Origin: Oceanospirillum sediminis
GTDB lineage: Bacteria > Pseudomonadota > Gammaproteobacteria > Pseudomonadales > Halomonadaceae
Length of the DNA: 64,000 nucleotides
NCBI RefSeq assembly: GCF_014164585.1
Contig: NZ_JACJFM010000002.1
Coordinates: 258,854 to 322,853 of the forward strand
Direction of reading: 5' to 3'
Shown here: one piece after another, positions 49,303 through 57,884 of the stretch
Layout of the letters: every line of letters starts with the position of its first letter
How positions within the stretch are numbered: position 1 is the stretch's first letter
Program-made: the position numbers and the translations under genes
The notes under the pieces: generated by a model
What the model was told of the DNA's origin: nothing
Databases searched by the model: none
Seen by the model: the letters and a program-made list of their open reading frames with translations, nothing else

Positions 49303-50808
49303 TCAGCCACCTGATTTCATGCGTTTAAAGACCTGTTGCAGCTCCTGCATACGATGGCTGATACGAGCATGCTCCAGGGAGCCTTCCGTTGCACTCTGTT
49401 TTGCCAGTTTCAGCTCTGCTAATGCCTGAGACATATCCCCTGTCAGTTGATGCTGTTCAGCATTTGCCTGATAAACCAGCAGCAGATTCTGAGCCTGGCG
49501 GGCGCTTAAAGACAGTTGCTGCCAGAGCCAGGGGTCTTCCGGACGCTGATCCAGCAATTCCCGATAGATCTTAATAGAGCGCTCAGCCAGTCCGGTTTCC
49601 CGGTAATAGGTGGCTAACAGGCTACGTACCGGGTAACTTTCAGGCGTCTGCTGTAACTGGGCTTCCAGCAACTCAATCGCCTGATCAGCACGACCACTAA
49701 CAGCCATCACACGCGCTTTCAGTAAACGGAAATAGAGATGATCCGGCTGTAACGCCAGACCTTCAGCCAGATGCGCCGCTTGCTGATTATTATCCTGTTT
49801 AAGGGCCAGCAGAATGTCGGTATAAAGCCCCACAGCTGACTTTAATGCATCAGGCACAGAATCCAGCAATGCTTTTCGCGCAGCAACCAGACCGGCACCT
49901 TCCACCTGATGCACCAGAGCATGAGATCTGGCCAGCTGAAACTCCAGGTTGGAATACTGAGAATCCGTGCTGGCCTTCTCCCGTTCACGAGCAAAAGCGA
50001 TACGGCTCTGAGTCAGCGGGTGTGTCAGCAGAAACTCCGGCGCATTGCCTCCCTGAGTACGGGACTGCTCCTGCAACAATTCAAACATCTGCGCCATCCC
50101 CCGGCTGTCGTACCCGGCTTTGCGCAATACTTCAAAACCGATGGCATCGGCTTCCTGTTCATGTAAGCGACTGAACCGCAAACGATTCTGCATCGCCAGA
50201 GCCTGAGAACTGACAATCGCAGCACTGGCAGCGTCACCCTGACCATTGGCACTGAGTACCAGACCTGCCAGTAACATGGCAAACAGTGACGTCTGCTGCT
50301 CTTTTGCTGCTTCAACACTACGGGCATAATGACGCTGACTCAGGTGAGCCAGTTCATGAGCCATGACAGATGCCACCATATCCTCATCACGAGCCTGCAA
50401 CAGTAAGGCGCTATGCACCCCAATCACACCGCCGGGTACGGCAAAAGCATTGATGGTATCCGCTTTTACCGCCACCAGATTCAGCCTGCGTTCATACAGG
50501 TCAGCTTCCACCGCCAGCTTACTGGTCAGCTTCTCCAGATAGTCCTGAAATACCGGATCATAGATAATAGACGTCTGCGCTCTGAACTGCCTCAGCCAGG
50601 CTCGGCCCAGAAAATACTCCTGACTGATGGTCAGTGTATCCGGTATATTACTGCCAATGTCAGGCAGTTCAGCCGTCTGAGCTAGCAAAGCCCCAGATGG
50701 AGCCAGCAAAGCTAACACCAGAGGCACAGCATACAGACGCTTCTTCAGAGTCTGAAACTTCACAGACCAGATACTCCGGCGCTTACTCCATGTCACTCGC
50801 CTGCTCAT
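49303..50808 (-). CDS. bepA: Periplasmic M48 metalloprotease/chaperone BepA
   Basis: 501 aa from the ATG at 50808 (M-S-R-R-V-T-W-S-K); the frame is open to 50946, but a normal signal peptide (hydrophobic core ending A-L-L-A-Q) follows the chosen start after an arginine- and lysine-rich stretch. The zinc motif H151-E152-x2-H155 (H-E-L-A-H) is present with the downstream E-A-D ligand, followed by C-terminal TPR repeats (about 300-490). BepA helps assemble or degrade stalled LptD and other outer-membrane proteins at the BAM complex. The order bepA, TusA-like, PerM-like, bcp, dapA, bamC is shared with Pseudomonas; bepA here is divergent. Confidence 0.94.
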   Translation of the reverse strand: MSRRVTWSKRRSIWSVKFQTLKKRLYAVPLVLALLAPSGALLAQTAELPDIGSNIPDTLTISQEYFLGRAWLRQFRAQTSIIYDPVFQDYLEKLTSKLAVEADLYERRLNLVAVKADTINAFAVPGGVIGVHSALLLQARDEDMVASVMAHELAHLSQRHYARSVEAAKEQQTSLFAMLLAGLVLSANGQGDAASAAIVSSQALAMQNRLRFSRLHEQEADAIGFEVLRKAGYDSRGMAQMFELLQEQSRTQGGNAPEFLLTHPLTQSRIAFAREREKASTDSQYSNLEFQLARSHALVHQVEGAGLVAARKALLDSVPDALKSAVGLYTDILLALKQDNNQQAAHLAEGLALQPDHLYFRLLKARVMAVSGRADQAIELLEAQLQQTPESYPVRSLLATYYRETGLAERSIKIYRELLDQRPEDPWLWQQLSLSARQAQNLLLVYQANAEQHQLTGDMSQALAELKLAKQSATEGSLEHARISHRMQELQQVFKRMKSGG

Positions 50809-51211
50809 CCCCGCTTTAATAGCTAATGCTGATTCAGGAATAAAAAGTGCCTGAATGCCGGAATTTAATGCCGTTCGGAGAGTCTTAGTGCGATAACTCA
50901 GACGGCGTGCTGTACTGACTGACAAAATAATGGCCCATCTCTGCAACAGGTAAAAAACACCACAATACCGAAGTGATCAGACAACAGGATAAACCCGATG
51001 TTGCCAGTAGCAAGTATTGTTGGAAAAATTTACAAACACCTTACCTTTAACCAGAGCGCCATGATTATTTAAAATACAACGTGCGTACAGGACTAAAGGC
51101 GGTAAGGTACTATGATTATCAGGTCTTGCACTTTATAGGAAGTTCCCCTTTAATCAGTCGGTTAAGCAAAATAATTAATCATATACCTGTCTTCATCTGC
51201 TGAGAAAAATC
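50809..51211. other. 403-bp divergent intergenic region, bepA/tusA-like
   Basis: Should contain promoters for both genes. A widely spaced inverted pair ccttacc/ggtaagg flanks about 60 nt near 51040-51115. No ORF with support and no clear consensus promoter was found. Confidence 0.5.
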
Positions 51212-51457
51212 ATGAGCATAAGCGTTGATCAAGAATTAGACACCCGAGGCCTGCATTGCCCGATGCCTCTGTTAAAGGCCAAACTGTCGTTGAATCAGAT
51301 GCAGGAAAATCAGGTACTGAGAGTAGTAGCAACCGATGCTGGCTCCTGGGATGATTTTGAGGCTTTTTTACGCCAGAGCCCACACACTCTGCTGGAGCGA
51401 GTAAAACAGCAGGATGAATTTATTTACTGGATTCAAAAAGGCAATCAGGAGTCTTAA
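51212..51457 (+). CDS. TusA-family sulfurtransferase-like protein
   Basis: 81 aa with the family motif D-x-R-G-L-x-C-P-x-P-L; the conserved Cys is C16. Members carry sulfur as a Cys persulfide for thiolation of tRNA or molybdenum cofactor supply; the Pseudomonas member at this syntenic position has been tied to molybdopterin. It ends 3 nt before the AI-2E/PerM gene, so the two form an operon. It is probably not TusA of the TusBCDE relay, because no tus genes are nearby. Confidence 0.92.
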   Translation: MSISVDQELDTRGLHCPMPLLKAKLSLNQMQENQVLRVVATDAGSWDDFEAFLRQSPHTLLERVKQQDEFIYWIQKGNQES

Positions 51458-51460
51458 CTC

Positions 51461-52549
51461 ATGGCCATGAAGGATGTTGCCCGTTACTGGCTGCAACGCT
51501 ATTTCTCGGACGAAGAAGCGGTTATCTTTTTTCTGCTTCTGGTAGCCGGTTTCAGTGTCGTTATTTTCCTTGGCACTATGCTGGCACCCTTTCTGGCCAG
51601 TGTTGTACTGGCTTATCTGCTGGAAGGGATTGTCAGTAAACTGGAACAGCTCAAAGTTCCGTTCAAACTGGCTGTTGTCAGTGTGTTTCTGATGTTTGTC
51701 AGCCTGCTGTCTGCTCTGATTTTCGTTATTCTGCCACTGGTCTGGCGTCAGCTGATCTCACTGGCAGAAGAGTTACCCGGTATGCTGGAAAAGGGGCAGA
51801 AGTTTCTGCTATTTCTGCCTGAACAATATCCAGGCGTGGTCAGTGAAGAGCAGGTCCAGGAGCTGGTCAGCCTGATTGCGGTTGAAATCGGCCAGTTCGG
51901 CCAGACCATGCTATCTATATCTCTGGCGACCATTCCTAACGTATTTGCCATTTTTATCTATCTGATTCTGGTCCCTATTCTGGTCTTTTTCCTGCTGAAG
52001 GACAGAGATTATCTGGTGAGCTGGTTTCTGAGTTATCTGCCGGATAAACGTGTACTGATGACCCGCATCTGGAAAGAGATGGATCAGCAGCTGGCTAACT
52101 ATATCCGGGGTAAAGCCATTGAGATTGTTATTGTCGGTGTCGCCACTTATCTGGGGCTGGTCGTCTTTGGTACTCAGTATTCCGCGTTGCTGGGCTTGCT
52201 GGTCGGTCTTTCGGTACTGGTGCCTTATATCGGTGCGGCTGTAGTGACTGTGCCTGTGGTACTGATTGGCATGTTCCAGTTCGGGCTGACAGAAACCTTC
52301 CTCTATCTGATGCTGGTGTACGGCGTTATTCAGGCGCTGGATGGTAATGTGCTGGTGCCTTTACTGTTTTCCGAAGCGGTAAACCTGCATCCGGTGGCGA
52401 TTATCGTCGCAGTGCTTTTTTTCGGTGGCTTATGGGGATTCTGGGGCGTATTTTTTGCCATTCCTCTGGCCACTCTGATGAAAGCCGTGCTGTTTGCCTG
52501 GCCACGGGCTATAGACTCCTGCCCGCCACTGCCTGATAAGACACCATAA
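51461..52549 (+). CDS. AI-2E/PerM family transporter-like membrane protein
   Basis: 362 aa with about eight membrane helices in the family pattern: an N-terminal pair, a long periplasmic/amphipathic segment (about 90-150) and a C-terminal bundle with the signature D-G-N-V-L-V-P-L-L-F-S. Members include TqsA-type AI-2 exporters and Na/H antiporters, so the substrate cannot be called. An AGGAG ribosome site overlaps the end of the tusA-like gene. A strong terminator follows. Confidence 0.92.
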   Translation: MAMKDVARYWLQRYFSDEEAVIFFLLLVAGFSVVIFLGTMLAPFLASVVLAYLLEGIVSKLEQLKVPFKLAVVSVFLMFVSLLSALIFVILPLVWRQLISLAEELPGMLEKGQKFLLFLPEQYPGVVSEEQVQELVSLIAVEIGQFGQTMLSISLATIPNVFAIFIYLILVPILVFFLLKDRDYLVSWFLSYLPDKRVLMTRIWKEMDQQLANYIRGKAIEIVIVGVATYLGLVVFGTQYSALLGLLVGLSVLVPYIGAAVVTVPVVLIGMFQFGLTETFLYLMLVYGVIQALDGNVLVPLLFSEAVNLHPVAIIVAVLFFGGLWGFWGVFFAIPLATLMKAVLFAWPRAIDSCPPLPDKTP

Positions 52550-52592
52550 AATATCGGCTTGCTTATCCTCTGACGCCTTCGGCATCATTATA

Positions 52593-52630
52593 AAAAAATC
52601 CCTGATTTCAAAAGAAATCAGGGATTTTTT
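52593..52630. terminator. Bidirectional terminator between the PerM-like gene and bcp
   Basis: Perfect stem (aaaaatccctgatttc / gaaatcagggattttt) with a 4-nt loop and A/T runs on both sides, between convergent genes. Confidence 0.93.
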
Positions 52631-52693
52631 ACGCCGGATAATGCCAGCACCCGGAACGCTATCTGACAACAGAATGCTCTGTCAGTACAAAGA

Positions 52694-53158
52694 TCAAAGT
52701 GCCTGCACGGCTTCCAGCACTTCTTCGACATGACCTTTTACCCGGACTTTACGCCACTCCTGAACCAGCACGCCGTCAGCGTTAATCAGAAAAGTACTGC
52801 GCTCAATGCCCATATACTCTTTGCCATAATTCTTTTTCAGCTTGATCACATCAAACAGCTTACACAGCTCTTCTTCCGGATCACTGATCAGTTCAAAGGG
52901 AAACTCATGCTTGGCTTTAAAGTTGGTATGCACTCGCAGGCTGTCGCGCGAAACACCAAAAATCACCGTATTGGCCGCAGAAAAGGCCGCCGCATTGTCA
53001 CGGAAATTCTGACCCTCAGTGGTACAGCCTGGCGTATTGTCCTTCGGGTAAAAATAGATCACGATATTTTTACCTTTCAGTTCACTCAGAATCACTGTAG
53101 TGTCGCTGGTTGCCTGAGCAGTAAATTCCGGAACGGCAGTATCAACAGCAATAGTCAT
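52694..53158 (-). CDS. bcp: Thiol peroxidase, Bcp/PrxQ-type peroxiredoxin
   Basis: 154 aa thioredoxin-fold protein. The peroxidatic Cys is C45 in T-P-G-C-T-T-E. The resolving Cys usual five residues later in E. coli Bcp is absent (Q50). Another Cys occurs near residue 99 (E-E-L-C-K-L-F), as in some 1-Cys or atypical members. It reduces H2O2 and organic hydroperoxides using thioredoxin or glutaredoxin. In Pseudomonas bcp is followed by a gcvR-like gene and dapA. Confidence 0.94.
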   Translation of the reverse strand: MTIAVDTAVPEFTAQATSDTTVILSELKGKNIVIYFYPKDNTPGCTTEGQNFRDNAAAFSAANTVIFGVSRDSLRVHTNFKAKHEFPFELISDPEEELCKLFDVIKLKKNYGKEYMGIERSTFLINADGVLVQEWRKVRVKGHVEEVLEAVQAL

Positions 53159-53422
53159 TGTCGTTCTATCCCCTGTTTATAAAATTATTGTCCGGTTACC
53201 TGTCCTGTAATAACCCGGATGGGCAAGGTAACACATGAACTCATTACCTGATATCGGGTCACATTATGCCAGGATCTGCACCAGAAGCTAATGGATAACT
53301 GATTTTACAGGATTTATTTACAGATATAATCTCTGCAGCCCCCATCCCTGGGCAACTGGATAAAACGGATTGCCATCTGGAAAACGACAGTCCGACAGTG
53401 CAGGAGAGTCACTCAGCAGTGG

Positions 53423-53875
53423 TTATACTGCAGCCTTCAACCAGTGATGATCTCTTTCTTCCATAATAATATCTGACATCATTCCTTCAGCTTCCGTTTC
53501 CGCCAAACGCTGTAACAGATAGCTAAGATTACTATCTTCACTGACCGACTCCAGGTAAAGCTGGCGAATAGCAGCATCAACAGTTTTTGGTATCATACTC
53601 TCACCTTTTTCCCAACGACCAACCGTCTGCTGGTCCACCCCCAGAAGTTCACCAAGTACTCGACGCGAGTGATTGAAAATCTGACGAAAGAAGCGAAATT
53701 CTTTACCTGTCAGGCCTTGCGTTTTTTCAGCAAGCTGAAGCGCAATAGCATGATGCAACCCCTGAACATCATCAATGCTCAGATATTCTTCACCATCAAT
53801 TACTTCAAGGATAAAGCCATTTTTTAAATGGACATTAGGCAATCCACATTCAGTGTAGTGATAAAACGTACTCAT
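53423..53875 (-). CDS. HTH antitoxin-like regulator (MqsA/HigA-type)
   Basis: 150 aa. The N-terminal half (about 1-55) contains C-G-L-P-N-V-H-L-K but no CxxC zinc pair. A helix-turn-helix lies about 70-105 (L-G-V-D-Q-Q-T-V-G-R-W-E-K-G-E), typical of XRE/MqsA C-terminal domains. It follows the DUF4258 gene by 31 nt on the same strand, the toxin-first order of mqsRA-like pairs. It probably represses the operon by binding a dyad such as that at 54372. Alternatively it is a lone regulator. Confidence 0.82.
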   Translation of the reverse strand: MSTFYHYTECGLPNVHLKNGFILEVIDGEEYLSIDDVQGLHHAIALQLAEKTQGLTGKEFRFFRQIFNHSRRVLGELLGVDQQTVGRWEKGESMIPKTVDAAIRQLYLESVSEDSNLSYLLQRLAETEAEGMMSDIIMEERDHHWLKAAV

Positions 53876-53906
53876 GTTTTCTCTTCCATCTATGCCAGAA
53901 GGTTTA

Positions 53907-54248
53907 TTAAAGCCCTATAACAGTAATAATTAAGACCGATGGATCGCTTTCAAGACGTTTCAGAACCAGAGGAATCCTGATTGAATCACCTGCAGCGATC
54001 CCCTCCAGACTCATTGCCCAGTCTCCACTGGGGGTCAGCCAGGGCTGCTCAAAAAAACGGCTTGAACGACTACTTAATACAGAAAAGACCTGTGTCAGTG
54101 TTATATCTCGTTCCAGAAGACGCTCACGAGCATGCTTAGAGAACTTAATCCTGGTGCTATGGTTTTCTGATAAATCTCTGATTAAGTTCTTTGCGGACTG
54201 AATGCTTAAGGGAAATTCTGAAATCACTGACGGCTCAGTTTTTTCCAT
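53907..54248 (-). CDS. DUF4258 protein, putative toxin
   Basis: 113 aa. The central segment F-S-K-H-A-R-E-R-L-L-E-R-D-I-T matches the DUF4258 signature (conserved His and E-R), a family often found next to MqsA-type antitoxins and suspected to be an mRNA-interferase-like toxin. The activity is inferred, not shown. The C-terminal half has beta strands (V-L-I-I-T-V-I-G-L end). The pair sits between bcp and dapA. Confidence 0.78.
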   Translation of the reverse strand: MEKTEPSVISEFPLSIQSAKNLIRDLSENHSTRIKFSKHARERLLERDITLTQVFSVLSSRSSRFFEQPWLTPSGDWAMSLEGIAAGDSIRIPLVLKRLESDPSVLIITVIGL

Positions 54249-54608
54249 AGTGTGTCCTCAATGACGAAATCATGTCCCGGCAATATGCCAGGGAGAGTTT
54301 TTACGAACAGATTGACGATCTGTTTTTTATAATCTGGTACAAAATAGCTAACAGCTTATCATTATGCAGCCTTATATCAAATTGATATAATTTTCAAACA
54401 AATGAACAAAATCGTTTTCCGGCCTCTCTCCCTGATTTCCTGTTCCGCCAGACTGTTCGAAACTTTCTGTCCTGAAATAAGGTCTATTCATCTGTAAGGA
54501 CCTGATTCTGAAAAGTAATCCCTCTTATCGTTTCCTGTGCTTGTGTTAACCACCTGGCAAAAGTACCATTAAGCTTTCGTAATTATCGCGCTTTTTCGGA
54601 GACAACAG
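54249..54608. other. 360-bp divergent region between the toxin-antitoxin pair and dapA
   Basis: AT-rich. Holds the 19-bp dyad at 54372-54390 and, just upstream of dapA, a CGGAGACA ribosome site. No ORF is supported. Confidence 0.6.
54372..54390. promoter_or_regulatory. 19-bp perfect dyad, candidate toxin-antitoxin operator
   Basis: ttatatcaa-a-ttgatataa, perfectly symmetric around one base. It lies about 125 nt upstream of the DUF4258 start and next to TTGAAA/TATAAG-like promoter elements on the - strand, the usual position for autoregulation by an HTH antitoxin. Confidence 0.5.
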
Positions 54609-55487
54609 ATGATCAAAGGCAGTATTGTTGCATTGGTAACGCCAATGACTACGGCAGGAGCAATTGACTGGGAAGCACTGCATCGTCTGGTTGAGTTTCA
54701 TCTGGAAAATGGTACTGATGCTATCGTTGCAGCAGGTACAACCGGTGAACCTACCACGATGTCATTTGACGAACACTTTGATGTCATCCGAAAGGTGGTC
54801 GATCAGGTCAATGGGCGGATTCCTGTCATCGCAGGCACAGGGGCTAATTCCACATCAGAAGCCGTGGAACTGACTCAGTTTGCTAAAAAAGTGGGTGCAG
54901 ATTACTGCCTGTCTGTCACTCCTTACTACAACAAGCCCACTCAGGAAGGTTTGTTCCAGCACTTTAAAGCCGTTGCAGAAGCCAGCGATCTGCCTGTGAT
55001 TCTGTATAACGTGCCGGGCCGTACTGCTGTAGACCTGCATAACGAAACCGTTATACGTCTGAGCCAGTTGCCTAATATTATTGGTCTTAAAGATGCGACC
55101 GGTGATGTCGAACGTGGCAAAGAGCTGATGGATCGTCTGCAAGACAGTGATTTCCTGTTATTCTCAGGAGATGATCTGACGGCAGCAGACTTTATTCTTC
55201 AGGGTGGCCACGGCAATATCTCAGTGACGGCCAATGTAGCACCTCGCCAGATGTCTGAGCTTTGCGCAGCCGCCCTGGCCGGTGATTCATCGACGGCACA
55301 CCAGATCAATACCCGCCTGATGCCTCTGCACAAGGCACTGTTTGTTGAGTCCAACCCGATTCCTGTGAAATGGGCTGTACATGCTATGGGTATGGCAGAA
55401 ACCGGTATCCGTCTGCCATTGACGGTATTATCTCCTCAGTATCACGCCAATGTTCGTGAAGCGATGCAACACGCTGGAATTATCTGA
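54609..55487 (+). CDS. dapA: 4-hydroxy-tetrahydrodipicolinate synthase DapA
   Basis: 292 aa, matching the family. The Schiff-base lysine K161 lies in G-L-K-D-A-T-G-D, Tyr133 in I-L-Y-N-V-P-G-R-T, and the N-terminal G-T-T-G-E motif is present. It condenses pyruvate with aspartate semialdehyde in the diaminopimelate/lysine pathway. bamC begins 11 nt later, so the two are cotranscribed as in many gammaproteobacteria. Confidence 0.97.
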   Translation: MIKGSIVALVTPMTTAGAIDWEALHRLVEFHLENGTDAIVAAGTTGEPTTMSFDEHFDVIRKVVDQVNGRIPVIAGTGANSTSEAVELTQFAKKVGADYCLSVTPYYNKPTQEGLFQHFKAVAEASDLPVILYNVPGRTAVDLHNETVIRLSQLPNIIGLKDATGDVERGKELMDRLQDSDFLLFSGDDLTAADFILQGGHGNISVTANVAPRQMSELCAAALAGDSSTAHQINTRLMPLHKALFVESNPIPVKWAVHAMGMAETGIRLPLTVLSPQYHANVREAMQHAGII

Positions 55488-55498
55488 TAGGAAACATC

Positions 55499-56560
55499 AT
55501 GTCCCGACAGGACTCATTTACCAGAATCACTGGCAGCCTGGTGCTGGCCAGTGCTCTGCTTGCAGGCTGTAGTTCATCCGGTTATTACTATGATCGTAAA
55601 ACCGATTATATTGATGAAACCACTCACGCACCGCTGGAGTTGCCAGACACGGCAGATAAAGCTCGTTTCAGAGAGCTGATGCCTTTACCCCCTGTTGCAC
55701 TGAAACGCCCGCTGAATAAGGATTTTACCACGCCTGCTCCGGTACCTATGCCGGTTACAGTAGAGGATATACCTCCGGCAGAACTGATTCAGTACGCTGG
55801 CAACGACACCATTGCTGCACGTATGTGGCTGGCCCTGGCAGATTCTCCTGCGGCTGCCTGGCCATTGTTACAGCAAGAGTTCCAGAAGCTGGGCTGGAAA
55901 GTGCTGAAAGCCGATCCTGCCACCGGGCGGGTCCAGTTTATCAGTGCCAATTCCCTCAGTGGTCAGGCTGTGAATGCGGTACTGAGACAGAGTGTTCGTA
56001 CTAATTTCAGTGATCTGGAACTACTGGATAACAGAGGCCAGGTGCGCACTGATAATGCTGCACGCACAGTCCTTAATCAGCTGAAAGAGGGCCTGAGTGC
56101 TCCTCGCTCAGCACAGAGTGTCTCTCTGCTGGCACAGAACATCAGCCGGAACAGTTATATGATTCTGGATGAAGAGCCTGGAAAGCCTCCGGTGCTGAAA
56201 CTGAATGCTGATGCAGACCGAACCTGGATTACTCTGGAAAAGCTGCTGTCCCATCGCCTGGATGAGTCAGAGCAGAAACTGCTGGAAAGTGATGTCAAAG
56301 AGCGTACGTTCAGACTGGTCTGGGTACCGGATCAGGATCTGAGCAGTATGCCAACCCAGATTCTGTCTTCATTTGTTGATTATATCCTGTCAGAGACAGG
56401 AGATCTGGAGTCGTCATTCGGCCTGTCCCGTAAAGCGGTTTCTGTGAAACTGGCTGGCAGTAATCCGGTTCAGATGACTGTCGTTACAGAAGATGGTCAG
56501 CCCGCTGACACCAAAAAAGCGCTTTTCGTTCTGGGTGAAATTCGTCGCCTGCTGAACTGA
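55499..56560 (+). CDS. bamC: Outer-membrane assembly lipoprotein BamC
   Basis: 353 aa. Lipoprotein signal with lipobox L-L-A-G-C (C24), then the unstructured N-terminal segment and two helix-grip domains (about 110-210 and 240-350). BamC is a lipoprotein of the BAM complex that binds BamD. A TAGGAAACATC ribosome site precedes the ATG. Gene order dapA-bamC is conserved. Confidence 0.93.
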   Translation: MSRQDSFTRITGSLVLASALLAGCSSSGYYYDRKTDYIDETTHAPLELPDTADKARFRELMPLPPVALKRPLNKDFTTPAPVPMPVTVEDIPPAELIQYAGNDTIAARMWLALADSPAAAWPLLQQEFQKLGWKVLKADPATGRVQFISANSLSGQAVNAVLRQSVRTNFSDLELLDNRGQVRTDNAARTVLNQLKEGLSAPRSAQSVSLLAQNISRNSYMILDEEPGKPPVLKLNADADRTWITLEKLLSHRLDESEQKLLESDVKERTFRLVWVPDQDLSSMPTQILSSFVDYILSETGDLESSFGLSRKAVSVKLAGSNPVQMTVVTEDGQPADTKKALFVLGEIRRLLN

Positions 56561-56596
56561 TGCTGAAAACAACCTGATTTTGAGGCATCAGAATAC

Positions 56597-57379
56597 GTGA
56601 GTGCCCTGCGTTTTGCTTCCCTCGGCAGTGGTAGCCGGGGGAACGCTACTCTTATTGAAAAAAATAATACCCGCATCCTGATCGACTGTGGTTTTGGCGT
56701 CAAAGATACCCGAAATCGCCTGGCCCGTCTGGGTCTGGAACTGGATGATCTGGATGGTATCCTGGTAACCCATGAACATGGTGACCATATTGGAGGCGTT
56801 GGCCGGGTCGCCAGGGCCTGTGGTGTGGCCGTGTTCTGTACTGCCGGTACTCACCTGACCGGACGACTGGGCAAGGTGCCTGACCTGCGCCAGATCAGCA
56901 GCCACAGAAAGTTTGCCATTAAAGATCTGGAAATTGAGCCAGTTCCCGTCCCCCATGACGCGAAAGAACCTGTTCAGTACATTGTCGGCGATGGTGCACT
57001 CAGGCTGGGCGTACTCACCGATCTGGGCAGTATCACTCACCATATTCGTCACTGTTATCAGAAGTGTGATGGCCTGGTCATTGAAGCAAACCATGATCCT
57101 GTCATGTTACAGAATGGGCCTTATCCGCTGAAGCTGAAGCGCCGGGTTGCCGGCAACTGGGGGCATCTGAGTAATGGGCAGGCAGCTCATCTACTGGCCG
57201 AACTGAATCATCCGGGGTTACAGCACATTATTGCCGCCCATATCAGTGATAAAAATAATACCCATGAACTGGCCTGCCAGAGCCTGGCTGAAGTCCTTTC
57301 CTGTAGCACAGATGAAATTCCCTCAATTGACCAGGAAGAGGGCCTGGACTGGTTCAGTCTGCACCCTGCAACCGTATAG
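56597..57379 (+). CDS. MBL-fold metallohydrolase (YycJ/WalJ-like)
   Basis: 260 aa with a GTG start at 56597 (in frame, product M-S-A-L-R-F-A-S-L-G-S-G). The metal motif T-H-E-H-G-D-H near residue 60 and later His/Asp ligands (H-D-P-V, A-A-H-I-S) are present. The family is close to 5'-3' DNA exonuclease-like WalJ. It follows bamC by 36 nt, the same order as in Pseudomonas, where purC comes next; purC is absent here. Confidence 0.9.
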   Translation: MSALRFASLGSGSRGNATLIEKNNTRILIDCGFGVKDTRNRLARLGLELDDLDGILVTHEHGDHIGGVGRVARACGVAVFCTAGTHLTGRLGKVPDLRQISSHRKFAIKDLEIEPVPVPHDAKEPVQYIVGDGALRLGVLTDLGSITHHIRHCYQKCDGLVIEANHDPVMLQNGPYPLKLKRRVAGNWGHLSNGQAAHLLAELNHPGLQHIIAAHISDKNNTHELACQSLAEVLSCSTDEIPSIDQEEGLDWFSLHPATV

Positions 57380-57657
57380 ATTTCAGTCTCTGCCCCCAGA
57401 AGACCGCAGATGTCGCAAACAGCCTCGCAAGGGGCTGTTACAGAGGCTGATTCCGTTACAAAAAATTTCATTCTCTGCTGCTATGCGGCAAGTCTATGGC
57501 TACATTCACATTTTTCCTGAAAAGCCACAAACCCTTTATTTATGCGGCTTTCAGCGCATGCAAAACATCTTGCAGCGTAGGAAATACACCTATACTGAAA
57601 AGGAGCCCGGCACGAAGTGCGGGGAGAATTCAGGTCAAGGCTAAGGAGGGTTTAGCC

Positions 57658-57741
57658 ATGTTTTTGTCTGACGAACTGTTTGATCTATGGTTTTCTACTC
57701 AGCAAAGCGTGCTTGAATGGGAGGCAACCTGGCTCACCTAG
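57658..57741 (+). CDS. Possible 27-residue Trp-rich acidic peptide with hairpin-embedded ribosome site
   Basis: The ATG at 57658 follows a near-perfect AAGGAGGG Shine-Dalgarno at 8-nt spacing. The SD forms the loop of a 6-bp stem (ggctaa/ttagcc) that ends immediately before the ATG. The product begins M-F-L-S-D-E-L-F-D-L-W-F and is acidic with three Trp. The stop is TAG at 57739. No family is recognised. The AAGGA in the loop fits a CsrA site, so translation could be repressed by CsrA/RsmA. Confidence 0.45.
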   Translation: MFLSDELFDLWFSTQQSVLEWEATWLT

Positions 57742-57813
57742 GGAGATATGCTGAATGTAATCTACTCAATCGCTTTGGAACAGGATGCCAGTTTCATTTA
57801 GCATTAGCGGATT

Positions 57814-57841
57814 AGCCCGGTTCAACTACCGGGCTTTTTTT
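57814..57841 (+). terminator. Intrinsic terminator of the 57.6-kb small transcription unit
   Basis: Stem agcccgg/ccgggct with an 8-nt loop followed by seven Ts. It also lies at the 3' end of the convergent dgkA gene. Confidence 0.92.
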
Positions 57842-57884
57842 GATCCGGCAAAAGCAATCTATGATTTCCACCGAAGTTATCACT

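Larger units (their letters stand above)
57603..57841 (+). ncRNA. Candidate CsrB/RsmZ-like regulatory RNA (GGA-rich)
   Basis: From the predicted start after TATACT to the terminator I count eight GGA motifs in about 210 nt, at least three in an A-N-GGA context (57600, 57643, 57740), one exposed in the loop of a clean hairpin (ggctaa-ggagggt-ttagcc, 57639-57657). Such loops are CsrA/RsmA sites. A degenerate GacA-box-like dyad (about 57487-57504, 8 of 12 bases to TGTAAG-N6-CTTACA) lies upstream. The alternative is a leader for the small ORF at 57658. Inference only. Confidence 0.35.
57380..57884. other. 505-bp gap between the MBL gene and dgkA holding a small transcription unit
   Basis: The first part (57418-57439) has a stem-loop acagcc/ggctgt without a T-tract. 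A promoter-like pair (ttgcag, then TATACT at 57591-57596, 15-bp spacer) precedes a roughly 240-nt unit that ends in the strong terminator at 57814-57841. Confidence 0.6.
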
